Shown here one piece after another: positions 55,576 to 64,000 of a DNA stretch of 64,000 nt. The DNA is from Scalesia atractyloides. Its lineage: Eukaryota; Streptophyta; Magnoliopsida; Asterales; Asteraceae. Position numbers and translations under genes: made by a program. Every line of letters starts with the position of its first letter. The stretch's first letter is position 1. Below the pieces are notes generated by a model that did not search any database, was not told the origin of the DNA, and saw only the letters and a program-made list of their open reading frames with translations. Location: contig CAMTDV010000002.1 of the NCBI GenBank assembly GCA_947069175.1, forward strand, positions 10,842,988 to 10,906,987, read 5' to 3'.

Positions 55576-57060
55576 AATTATGTGTTGAACATGATACCAA
55601 TAAGAAAAAGGATGTAACGCCATATGAATTGTGGACGGGAAAGAAACCACCATATAAATACTTGAAAGTGTGGGGGTGTCTAGCTAAGGTGGTGGTCACA
55701 CCACCAAAGCGGCTACTAATAGAACTCAAAACAGTAGATTGTGTATTTATTGGATACACCCATATGGTACTTATCGTTTTCTTGTGCATGATTCTAAGAA
55801 CCCTGGAATATGCAAAGGCACCATAATAGAATCCAAGGATGCATCATGGTTTGAACATGTTTTCCCACACTTAACTAGAAGTGAACCGAGTTCTTCTGGA
55901 CAAGTCGAAGAAAATGTTCCTAAGGTTGAGTAAAATGAACCTCGAGAACAATCTAAGACTGGGGAAGTTGAAATCAGGAAAAGTAAAAGGCAAAGGGCTA
56001 AAAATCCTTTGGGCCTGAGTTTCTTACATACATGGTAGAAGATAAACCTCAAACATATAAAGCGGTACATTCCTCTGAAGGACCTCAGTGGAGGGAGGCC
56101 ATCAAAAGTGAGATAGACTCGATCTTACAAAACCATACTTGGGAGCTAGTAGATCTTCCTCAAGGACGTAAACCACTAGGATATCAATGGATCTTCAAGA
56201 AGAAGATGAAGCCTGATGGAACCATCGATAAGTACAAAGCAAGGTTGGTGATCGAAGGATATAAACAACAAGAAGGTTTAGATTACTTTGATACATATTC
56301 GCCAGTCACACGGATAACATCCATCAGGCTGGTGCTTGCCATTGTCGCCATTAGATTTTGGAAGCTCACCAAATGGATGTGAAAACAGCTTTCCTGAATG
56401 GAAATCTAGAGGAAGAAATTTACATAGAGCAACCCGAAGGCTTCACAGCCATTGGGCAAGAAAAGAAAGTGTGTAAACTTGTAAAATCGTTGTATGGATT
56501 GAACAAGCTCCAAAACAATGGAATCAAAAATTTGAGATACACGAGCAATCCAAATTCAATGCATTGGAACGGTATTACTCGGTTGCTTCGATACTTAAGA
56601 TACACTCGAGAATACGGGTTGCATTATAACAGATCTCCAGTAGTCATAGAAGGACACTGCAATGCTAATTGGATATCTGACACGAATGATTCTAGAGCAA
56701 CAAGTGGGTATGTATTCACACTTAGGGGTGCTGCTATATCGTGGAAATCTTCGAAACAAATGGTTATCGCTAGATCCACGATGGATTCAGAATTCCTCGC
56801 TTTAGATAAAGCAGGTGAAGAAGCAGAATGGCTACGTAAGTTTGTCGAGGACATACCAAGATGGCCTAAGCCGGCAACGACCATTTGTATACATTGTGAT
56901 AGCCAATCGGCAATTGACAGAGCTCGTAACACAATGTATAATGGTAGAAACAGGCATATCAGACGTAGACATAATACGATACGACAACTATCTCTATAGG
57001 AATTATCACTGTTGACTACGTTAGGTCAAAGGATAATATCGCGGATCCGCCAACAAATGG
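55576..57060 (+). pseudogene. Copia C integrase end, RT and RNase H, with RT core deleted
   Basis: After the gypsy insertion, KVWGCLAKVVVTPPKRL and VDCVFIGY are the integrase C-end. RT follows: PQWREAIKSEIDSILQ, HTWELVDLPQG, KYKARLVIEGYK, and in another frame HQMDVKTAFLNGNLEEEIYI and VKSLYGLNKLQNN. The sequence then jumps straight to RYTSNPNSMHW in RNase H, so the part with the YVDD box is deleted. RNase H continues with EGHCNANWISD, ISWKSSKQMVIARSTM, HCDSQSAIDRA and HIRRRHNTIRQL. It ends near DPPTNGLN (about 57040). Confidence 0.85.
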
Positions 57061-57694
57061 CCTAAATAGAGAGTTAGTTCAGAAGTTGTCCATGGGAATG
57101 GGACTAAAGCCCTTTAAAAATGAAGTTAATATGATGGAAACCTAACTTAATAGACTGGAGATCCCAAGAATTAAGTTCAATAGGAAAACCTAATTGTATG
57201 AACTGGTAATGTCACTGTGGGGAGGTTAACCTACTCATAAAAAAGGGAGTTTATTATAAAGCTTAATAAATCTCCTAGTCCATTCCTTAAACTGACAGGT
57301 GAGAGGCTGAGCCTATGGCTTTTAATGATTAGATTAAGGTTACCATACCTAGTGAATCACCTATGTGAGAGAGAAGTGGGGTCGTTTCGAAGGGTATTGT
57401 TAGGGCACAATACTTAATGGCTCTCACAGAACCAGACATCATGTTCATGACCATAACGAACATAACTATGAGGACTTAGCTTTGTCAGGGAGAGTCTTGT
57501 ATGAAATATATTGTCGTCTACATAAACGGCAGACGAGTTCAACGACATCAATGTCTACTCAGAGCTAGTGGGCTAAGTGCATTTCATAAACGAAGGTTCA
57601 AAGGGTAACACCTACCTATCGTATGCAAAACTCAACTGCTGAAATCTAATTTGAGTAATTTTGTTTGAGATCGACCTCAATTCATGTGGAGGAT
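57061..57694 (+). other. Copia C 3' untranslated region and polypurine tract
   Basis: Non-coding stretch between the end of pol and the 3' LTR. It ends CATGTGGAGGAT just before TGTTGGAAATT, the copia polypurine tract. Confidence 0.75.
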
Positions 57695-58266
57695 TGTTGG
57701 AAATTTGAGTATGTGTGAATGAAGTCTCGAACTTTGTCCCACATAGATGTGGGAACAAAGTGGAAATTAGTTTATGAGGTAATGTTGTACCTAACTAATA
57801 TAACCATGTGCCATGTTTTACCAAAACTCCTACGCGGGCGCGCAAGGGGGTGCAAAAGTTGAGCCGAATTTAGGTGAACTCGTGTACGCCCGCAAATCCT
57901 GCGGACACGAATGCAGTTCCGAAAAACCGGGCCCGCGCAGAGCGATTTTGGTCATTAAATCGGTGCAATGATGGTCAAATTTCGGTTATGGTTCTGCAAG
58001 TATATATACAGACCAAGGCAGACCAGTTGAGACAAACCAAAAACACACAGCTCTCTTCTTCCTCTCTAATTCTCTCTGCAACATCTTCGGTTATCTTTTC
58101 AGGCAAGTGTTCAAGTCCGGCAGTGCGCTGTTGCTGCTTCGGACCGGCGTACCCTGGGAACAGACAACGAATCTGTTTAAGGGAATTGTGTCAAACACAA
58201 GCCCGGTTCACTGTTTTATTTGTTTCTGTCTTTAATTTTATTCCTTTCGGTAGTAATTTTCTAACA
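57695..58266 (+). mobile_element. 3' LTR of copia C
   Basis: Begins TGTTGGAAATTTG and ends TTTTCTAACA, 572 bp. Relative to the 5' LTR a single block of about 155 bp is missing (between GAGCGATTTT and GGTCATTAAATCGG). Confidence 0.9.
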
Positions 58267-58271
58267 ATCAC

Positions 58272-59695
58272 TTGGGTATAAAAACCGCTTAGAATTTTTC
58301 CATACTCGGAAGGTGAAGGTGCAAGATGCTTATAAGTTATAACGTTTGGTTTTCAATCACTTATTTCAGGGCTTTTCATAAGTTTCGCATGCACAACAAC
58401 ACATTTAAATTATTTTCAAGATTTTTGCTAGATCGACCTTAATGAGCAAATAGCATCGAGGGGTTTTAAGTTCGCCTAACTGGCAACTTAAGCCGCTTAA
58501 ATATATTTAATTAGATCTAAGACATTATACTGGTAGTATTATTCCTAGCTTGATATAAAATGGTATTTTGGTCTAAGTTATCTAACATTTATAAATAATA
58601 TTCAGCAACGGGTAAGGGGGGCTTAGGTAATGGGCTTAAAACGGGGTGAACTAATTATTTTAAAAATGGGTTTATCGGTACTAATGATCCAATGGACTAA
58701 TATGTTTTAAATGGGTTTATGTTTGTAATTTATATGTAAGTTGTTGGCTTATGTTTGTTAATATTTTGTTCAATAATTCTTTTAAAATTTGGATTTTTTT
58801 TGTGTCATTGTCACCTTTTCTTCCATGGTTTGGTCTTGTGAAGTTTGGTTCCTAATTGGGGATTTTGGTCTCAATAGTTTAGATTAGGGAAAATCACTTA
58901 AAGTGTGAAATATTTTATTATTTAACGCAAAAAAAAAATATTTTTCAAAAAGTACCAAAAGAATTAGCAATTCTGGAAGTCCAAACCAATAAAAAAGTGA
59001 TATGTCAACAAATCCAACGAATATGTAACAAGTCAGTATGCTTTATCGTGAATTTTTTTTCACGATATAACCTTTTCCCAGCGTAAGTGGCCGCAAGTAG
59101 CGAGGTAGTCACAAAGTGGCAATGAGGTAGCAAGACAAAGGTTATTCTTAGAAAAATACTTCTCTCTATGTAGCGAAATGACTATCATACCAGTCTTTTT
59201 ATAATGGGCTAAGATGGTATATATGATCATGGGATGATTATTCACAAAAATAGTTGATTTAACATGTGCTGAGATTTAGTTGAGTTTAATGCTCATAGAA
59301 ATGTTTGAGATATATATTAAACTATTTTTAATTTGAACAGCAAATTTATATCACTGACGAACCACTAAGTATTATCGTGCCATCAACGAAACCACTCATA
59401 TCCATTTCCACTAGACAATAATGCCCATACACCAAATTAGAATGAAACCCTATAAATCTAAAAAGACCAAAGTGTTAAGCTAAAGCTTTTTACCAAATGA
59501 GCCAGATGTTGTCTAATTGTTGTTGGGCTAAAAGACTGGGTAAAAATAACTAATAGGCTGATGGTAAAGTGGGTGGGTCAAGGAAACCGTTATCTGATCA
59601 TTTTACTTAATGGGCTGATCCCCAACATGTGACAAATCAAGAACAAGAATTAACCTAAAGAGCTGGCTGTTTTCTTTCTTCCCTTCGAATTAAAA
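58272..59695. other. Spacer, nothing recognised
   Basis: AT-rich, no supported ORF or element end. A short inverted repeat TATCGTGAA-TTCACGATA is at 59043-59066. Confidence 0.5.
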
Positions 59696-61200
59696 TACAC
59701 TTAGATCGTTGCCATAGGTTGCGCGTTGCTAAGGGGACGCCTTAGTTGTATATAGTTGGTGGCACGTTATGTGATGCGTCAATTATATGAAAATGTGTGT
59801 TTCGACGTATCTAATCTAACTCAGTGTAACCTATATGGACATTGTGGTTACAAAAAAAAAAACACAATCTAACCCGAGTTGGTTCGTTTGGTGAGGTTTC
59901 CACCCAACCACTACACCACCTTTACCTTTGCATCAAGACTTAGCGGTATCTAAACGTAAAGTAACTCGAATTTATACCGTCGGATGAAAACGTATTATAT
60001 TTGACTTGACTCGTTTCCGAACACAATTTACGTCAAAACGTAGAACAACCGAATAGGTACTCAATAATAAACATGAAAACGTATGATATTTTACTAGACC
60101 TATTTCCGAAATTTATTATGCCAAAACGCGAATTTATACTAACACGTACATTAAAATAAGCACGTTGGAAAATATTGTTTTTTTTTAATTTAAGTTAAAA
60201 CGTAGACCAACTAAAAACATATTACATTGACCCACTCCTTTCTGAAAAAAAATGATGTGGAAACATAAATCTTTACTGACACGTACATAAAAAAACTACG
60301 TGAGAAAACAGTTTTTTTTTCCTTTCAAGCTAAAGATGAAAATGTGGGAGGTACTTGAAAAGTTAGAACTAAAGGGGGTGAAAATGGTGTTTCATAAAGT
60401 TTTTCAAAGTCTGTTTTTGTAAATTATCAAAGTCTAAGGGTGTTTTTGGTCACCGCCGACCTTTTTCTTTAAGTTTATACTAGATTGTTGTCATACGCCT
60501 CGCGTTGCTGCGGTGACACCTTAATTGTTTATAGCTAACGGCACATTATGTGATGCGTTAACTATACGAAAACGCGTGTTTCGACGTATCTGATCTAACT
60601 CAATGTAACGTATATAAGAATTTGCGGTTACAATGTACGATGATGACATTAATGGGTGGTGCTCGCGCGTGACATTACATGTGTATTGTCATTAAACGTA
60701 GATAAAAAATAGAGTATGTCGTCATCGTTGCGGTGTAAAGTTGTAAAAGTAATTTAGACAATGGTGTAATGTTGTAAAAATAACTTAGATATTAGCGTGC
60801 TTAAACATAGACTAAAATAGTATAATAATGACATTATGGTGTAAAGTTATAAAAGCAATTTAAATAAAATAAGGTGTAAAGTTAATAAGTTAAAAGGTTG
60901 ACGGGTCAAAGTTATCAATTACCAAAGGTTAGAAGTGAATGGGTAACTTACTTAAAGATGAGGGTTATGATGTGAAAAAAACAAAAGATTTAAAATGAAT
61001 TAGAAGTCTAGGGTTGAAATTGTCATTTGTCAAAACTTTAGGGAAGTGAAAAAATCCAAAGTTTTAAAATAAATTAAAAGACTAGGGTTGAAATTGTAAT
61101 ATGTCAAAAGTAAAGGTTTAGAACGGTGGGAAACCTCACTAACCTTTTGTTTTAAGACTATACTAGTATTATAACCCGTGGGTGATACGTCACGGGCGCC
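59696..61200 (-). mobile_element. Three related, staggered Helitron-like 3' ends
   Basis: Related starts occur near 59699, 60478 and 61164 on the plus strand. They share RTTATGTGATGCGTYAA, TTTCGACGTATCT or CAGCATATCT, and GATCTAAYTCARTRTAAC. Read on the minus strand they end in CTAAG, CTAGT and CTAGT. The third has the hairpin CCCGTG...CACGGG ending about 9 nt before CTAGT, as in Helitron 3' termini; the first two have a GCAACGCG motif there instead. No Rep/helicase was seen and the 5' ends are not defined. The A/T-rich GGTGTAAAGTTRTAAAA motif repeats at 60731-60890. Confidence 0.5.
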
Positions 61201-61291
61201 TTCCAAACATCGAATGGATTAGTCTAAGCATTATGTAATGCGTCAACTATCGTGTTTCAGCATATCTGATCTAATTCAATATGCACCAACC

Positions 61292-61625
61292 TGTACTTCT
61301 AAGGTTAGCACCTTTCGTTTTTGTTGGGCTTGTAACTAAAGGTTTACACATTAGTGCTGCATTTGGGCTAAGCTTAAGGGATTTGGGCTTCCTAGAGCCT
61401 CATGAGCCTAGGGTTGCAACTAGTGCTCTGTGTGATTAGTATAAATACATGCATTAGGTTAAGGTTTTAGGGGCTAGTGAGTTGTTATTGAAAAACTTGT
61501 ATCAGACACAATATTGGTGTATGCAAGTTACTTGATTAAAGATTGTTCTTGTTCTTCATTCCAATCTTTATTTCCGTGATCGATTAGTCTTGCGATACCT
61601 GTTAGATCTGAATTCAGGACTTACA
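61292..61625 (+). mobile_element. 5' LTR of copia D
   Basis: Begins TGTACTTCTAAGG and ends TTCAGGACTTACA, 334 bp, with TATA box TATAAATAC at 61440-61448. The 3' LTR lies beyond the window. Confidence 0.8.
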
Positions 61626-61627
61626 GT

Positions 61628-61639
61628 TGGTATCAGAGC
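61628..61639 (+). other. Primer binding site, tRNA-iMet
   Basis: TGGTATCAGAGC two bases after the LTR end. Confidence 0.95.
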
Positions 61640-62491
61640 CTGCTGTACAATACAGGCTCTAGGTATTGCAGATCGAAGAACTGTTCAGAGTTGAAGAATT
61701 GTTTTGTTCAGAGTTAGAATCGTTACTGTTCAGAGTTGAAGACGTTCCAGTTCAGAGTTGAACCCGGGTCGTTACTGTTGAAGATTGTGTTGTTCTCATC
61801 TCGGATTCGGTACTGTTGCAGATTCCGAAGAACACGAAGAAGATTCAAGTATTTTGGATTGGGTACTGTTGAAGATCCCGAAGAACACGAAGGAGATCAT
61901 CCATCTCGGGTTGATCCCGGACTACTGTTCATCAACATACTCAACAACCTTATCCGGATTACTCATATCCAGATAAGGATTACTATTTAGAATAATTTGT
62001 GTTTATCTGTTGCAGGAAATACAGGATACTGTTGTTTCAGATAAGGACTCTTATCTCGGATAAGGATTTCGTTCTGGATAAGACTCTTATTCCGGATAAA
62101 GCTTTCATTCTGCATCAAGTTCTCATTCTGGACCTGGTTCTCCATTTTGGATCACATCATCTCAGATTGCTTTCCGGATTTCAATTTCGGACCATATCAT
62201 CTCGAATTGCTTTTCGGATTTCAATTTCGGATCACATCATCTCGGATTGCTTCTCTGGTTTTCAATTTCGGATCACATCATCTCGGATTGCTTTCCGGAT
62301 ATTCCTCTTGGAATTATTTCGGTTTCTTATCTCGGGCTGTCCCATCTCGGACTCATCTCGGACTCATCTCGGACTTGTCTCATCTCATACCCATCTCGGA
62401 CTTACATTAAAGACTAGTTTCGGATCAATGTTCATTATAAGAATTTAAAATTAACTTTAATTTACTTGGCATTTTAATAACGTTAATAATA
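61640..62491 (+). other. Repetitive leader of copia D
   Basis: Built of short repeats: GTTCAGAGTTGAA (61684-61760), TACTGTTGMAGAT-CCGAAGAACACGAAG twice (61808-61890; under 20 compared at a time), GGATAAGGAYTYTTAT (62038-62100), four 40-bp units (62141-62310) and CATCTCGGACT repeats (62344-62405). ORFs across it are by-products. Confidence 0.7.
62141..62310 (+). repeat. Four 40-bp tandem units in leader
   Basis: ATCACATCAT or a close relative lies at 62151, 62191, 62231 and 62272. Units share TTTCAATTTCGGATCACATC and CTCGGATTGCTTTCCGGA. Confidence 0.85.
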
Positions 62492-64000
62492 ATGAACAGT
62501 TATATGACCGCTCAAGATTTGACCAATGCCACCTTGGCAGCACTGCAATCACAGACACTGGCTCTTCATCAAGAGCTAGACCAAGTCATTGGCACTTCAA
62601 CTAAGGTACCTCGTCTGCTATATGGAGATGAATACTATGAGTGGAAATTCATATTTGAGCAGTACTGCAAGGCCAAAGAGCCTGGGTTTGGAGATGTATT
62701 ATGAACGGTCCTCGAATAATAGTTTAAAGTACCAATGAAGATCTAGATACAAAGAGTCCTAAACCAAGTCATTTGTGGACTCCCGAAGATGTGAAAATTA
62801 TCGAAGAAGATGAGAAAGCTTCAGCTATACTAACAATGGCACTCGGTCCTGATATTTCTATAGCTGTCGGAAATTGCAAGACAGCTAAAGAAGTATGGGG
62901 CGAGTTACAGAATCTCTATGAGGGAAATGATGATATGAAGGCAAGCAGAGTTAATCAACTGAATCAACAGTTCAGCTCGTTTAACCATATTTATGGGGAA
63001 ACCATTGAGAACCAAATCAGAAGATATGTGAAGCTTGTCTCTCAGATGATTTCAGCCGAAATCACTCTTACAAACAGTGCCATGAACAGACAACTGTTAA
63101 ATTCGTTCCTAAAGAGCTGGGATGCTGATGTTGGCATGATCAAGAAGACAAAAAACCTGAACGATGTCACTCTCACAGAAATTATTGCAACTATTAAATC
63201 TTGTGAGATAGATAATAAGCAGAGAGACATCAATCATCAAAGCAGTCTGATGGCAGCTGGTATTACAGGCCAAAACGCAGCGTTAATATCTCAAAATCTT
63301 GTCTACAGCCCTTTGCAAGGGAGTTCTCACACACCAGGTAGCTCAAACTTAGTGTACAGTCATCTTGCCTCACCACAGAAGACTCAGTATGTCTATGGTC
63401 TTCAGTCTCAGACTCCTACTATAATTTCTGCGGCGCAGGTTCAGACACAATATCATGCCCAGTATCCTAACATGGTGTACAGTCCCACTATTCCTGCTAC
63501 AGCTCAACAAGGCGGCATTCCTCAATCTGTTGCTCCTGCACGGGCTCCTGCTCAAGTTGTGTCCAATTCTGCTTTTCTCACTAAAGAGAATGAGGAGAAA
63601 TTGGTCATAGCTGCCTCAATGATTAACAGTTTAAATTCCTTCTTAGCAGGTGACCTGACTCCTCCATATGTTCTCTCAACTGAAATAGATCAAATAATGG
63701 ATGAGGATTTGGACGAGACTGACGTGTCCTGGAATCTTGCAATGGCTGCTTTCTGCGTAAACAAATTTCAAAAAAAAGTATGGGAGGCAACCATTGTCAA
63801 ATCTGAATACTGGATTGACAAAAGATAAGCTCAGATGCTATAGATGTCATGAACCAGGACATTTTACTCGAGATTGCAAGAAGCCGTTATCTGGATTTGT
63901 TTCATCTAGAGTTGCAGATATACAGAGTAGTGACAGACAGTTGGTACCAGTCTCTCCTTCAAAATCTACTTCAAGTCCCTCGGGTAGCTCTAGCGGGAAA
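62492..64000 (+). pseudogene. Copia D gag, broken, cut by window end
   Basis: Starts MNSYMTAQDLTNATLAALQS. The UBN2-type capsid follows: YGDEYYEWKFIFEQYCKAKE, then after a frame change near 62695 and a stop at 62722, WTPEDVKIIEEDEKAS, EVWGELQNLYEGND, LNSFLKSWDADVGMIKKTKN and ATIKSCEIDNKQ. A long Q, S, P and A rich stretch follows. The 351-codon frame ends at 63828, but in the next frame CYRCHEPGHFTRDC (63837-63878) is a perfect CCHC knuckle. The frames change at a run of eight A at 63770-63777. The frame stays open to the window end. Confidence 0.85.

Larger units (their letters stand above)
43730..58266 (+). mobile_element. Tork-like copia with two nested insertions (copia C)
   Basis: Flanked by the identical 5-bp duplication ATCAC (43725-43729 and 58267-58271). 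LTRs are at 43730-44456 and 57695-58266. Gag is split by a solo LTR (about 44955-48357), and the integrase C-end is split from the RT by a gypsy element (49858-55575). Without the inserts it is about 5.4 kb. It belongs to the same lineage as the element at 37539-43461 by protein content. Confidence 0.9.

Noticed and set aside
61736..62448. Overlapping leader ORFs in copia D (84 and 149 codons)
   Set aside because: They follow the short tandem repeats of the leader (DFRISDHIIS-like periodicity) and are not proteins.
1..64000. An intact host gene anywhere in the window
   Set aside because: Every longer frame with recognisable domains belongs to a retroelement or a captured fragment. The remaining frames lack domains, splice structure or promoter support.

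Overview
This window is plant nuclear DNA, almost entirely transposable elements. The evidence for a plant is the LTR retrotransposon lineages (Sirevirus, Ivana-like, Tork-like and Tekay-like), tRNA-iMet primer sites, Mutator and PIF MITEs, an RTE LINE tail and Helitron-like ends. The style of the retrotransposon proteins suggests a composite (Asteraceae, perhaps Anthemideae); that is inference from remembered family flavour, not a search. I see no intact host gene, rRNA or CRISPR.

Layout. 1-1676 is the 3' part of an LTR from a gag-only family ('family T'). It abuts a 5'-truncated Sirevirus-like copia (1677-8691) with a broken RT/RNase H, a long spacer with hairpins and CTCGTACGAG-type palindromes, an env-like pseudogene and its 3' LTR. 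That LTR lies inside the reverse transcriptase of a minus-strand Ivana-like copia (8692-16847). The junction of LTR and host was then amplified into eight tandem 543/561-bp units (8452-12866). 16848-21853 holds a PIF/Harbinger MITE and a Mutator-like element with a 9-bp target duplication that carries a broken B-box (CONSTANS-like) gene fragment.

21854-30523 is a complete family T element: two 2.65-kb LTRs, the perfect target duplication CCAAC, a tRNA-iMet primer site and a broken gag, but no pol. Its LTRs carry three tandem tRNA-like modules at 169-bp spacing, a fourth module in reverse, and a dense TTGACC (W-box-like) cluster. Its polypurine region matches that of the Tekay-like gypsy at 49858-55575, so a Tekay-type chromovirus is the likely partner.

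30524-37538 is a mostly unrecognisable spacer with four MITEs and an RTE LINE tail. 37539-43461 is a Tork-like copia with a 474-bp tandem duplication of its zinc knuckle and protease. 43730-58266 is a related copia with target duplication ATCAC. It contains a solo gypsy-type LTR (about 44955-48357) and a minus-strand Tekay-like gypsy (49858-55575, target duplication AATTA). 58267-61291 has three staggered Helitron-like ends. 61292-64000 is the 5' part of another copia (LTR, primer site, repetitive leader, broken gag), cut by the window end.

All retroelement genes seen are broken by stops, frameshifts or deletions, and several catalytic residues are changed (copia RT YVDD to YVND, copia integrase D to N, gypsy integrase E to K). 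Any mobility of these copies would have to come from proteins supplied elsewhere.
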